Assembly (NCBI GenBank): GCA_035252155.1
Contig: DATFDL010000059.1
Coordinates: forward strand, 1 to 20,290
Direction: 5' to 3'
Length of the DNA stretch: 20,290 bases
From: JAICLL01 sp035252155
GTDB lineage: Bacteria > Planctomycetota > Planctomycetia > Pirellulales > JAICIG01
Shown here: one piece after another, positions 20,235-20,290 of the stretch
Numbering within the stretch: the first letter of the stretch is position 1
Layout: the number at the start of each line of letters is the position of its first letter
Notes under the pieces: generated by a model
Databases searched by the model: none
What the model was told of the DNA's origin: nothing
What the model saw: the letters and a program-made list of their open reading frames with translations, nothing else
Position numbers and translations under genes: made by a program

Positions 20235-20246
20235 AACCCGTCTTAA
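20228..20246. promoter_or_regulatory. DtxR-box-like sequence over the -10 of the rightward promoter
   Basis: The 19 bases starting TTAGATTAA and ending CTTAA match the known DtxR/IdeR consensus (TWAGGTTAGSCTAACCTWA) at 13 of 19 positions by eye, including both outer ends. It overlaps the -10 box, where a repressor would block transcription. The proximity of a DtxR-family gene makes regulation plausible. Confidence 0.35.
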
Positions 20247-20290
20247 GCTTCGACGTGTCTGTCTTACGGGGCACACGGCGTCTTATGGTG

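Overview
The window looks like a chromosomal segment of a planctomycete, probably of the Pirellulales type. The reasons are GC-rich coding sequence, a secreted cytochrome-like DUF1549/DUF1553 protein, a surface protein with the planctomycete 'RLExRxxLS' N-terminal motif and DUF4214 repeats, a methanofuran-type gene (mfnB) in a bacterium, lipid A biosynthesis (lpxK), and many GTAG-headed palindromic repeats between genes. All assignments come from reading the sequence and translated frames; no database search was run.

Layout. 1-239 (-): decayed HigB/Gp49-type toxin gene with an internal deletion and frameshift. 357-1451 (+): NAD-type isocitrate dehydrogenase. 1599-3679 (+): A+T-richer two-gene cassette of a candidate restriction endonuclease and a TSPPY-class DNA methyltransferase, overlapping by 4 bp, probably acquired. 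3701-4783 (+): lpxK. 4784-4944: inverted pair of REP-like palindromes between convergent genes. 4945-6503 (-): NitT/TauT-type ABC permease and ATPase without a binding protein. 6706-7689 (+): EgtD-like methyltransferase with altered substrate-pocket motifs. 7760-9556 (+): DUF1549/DUF1553 protein. 9582-9926 (+): orphan XRE-type regulator. 9907-10821 (-): secreted protein of unknown function. 10924-11059: cluster of palindromic repeats. 11227-12354 (+): outer-membrane beta-barrel protein. 12357-12473: two opposed arrays of a 7-bp repeat. 12478-12840 (-): pterin carbinolamine dehydratase. 12863-14482 (-): secreted surface protein with a HExxE region and DUF4214 repeats. 14643-14861 (-): small conserved-looking protein behind an elaborate promoter. 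14953-16226 (-): mfnB and a membrane protein. 16336-19112 (+): NhaD/CitMHS-like antiporter and ribonuclease D, overlapping by 4 bp. 19215-19326 (-): a bacterial signal recognition particle RNA with its own promoter. 19404-20060 (-): DtxR/MntR-family metal regulator. 20206-20246 (+): a strong promoter overlapped by a DtxR-box-like sequence, facing out of the window.

The genes are mostly housekeeping and lineage-typical and do not form one pathway. The parts that deserve most attention are the SRP RNA, which a protein-only annotation would miss; the three families of GTAG-headed palindromes, which match the signature of RAYT-mobilised REP elements; the EgtD-like enzyme lacking histidine-pocket residues; the R-M cassette with a nuclease I cannot place; and several promoters straddled by perfect inverted repeats.
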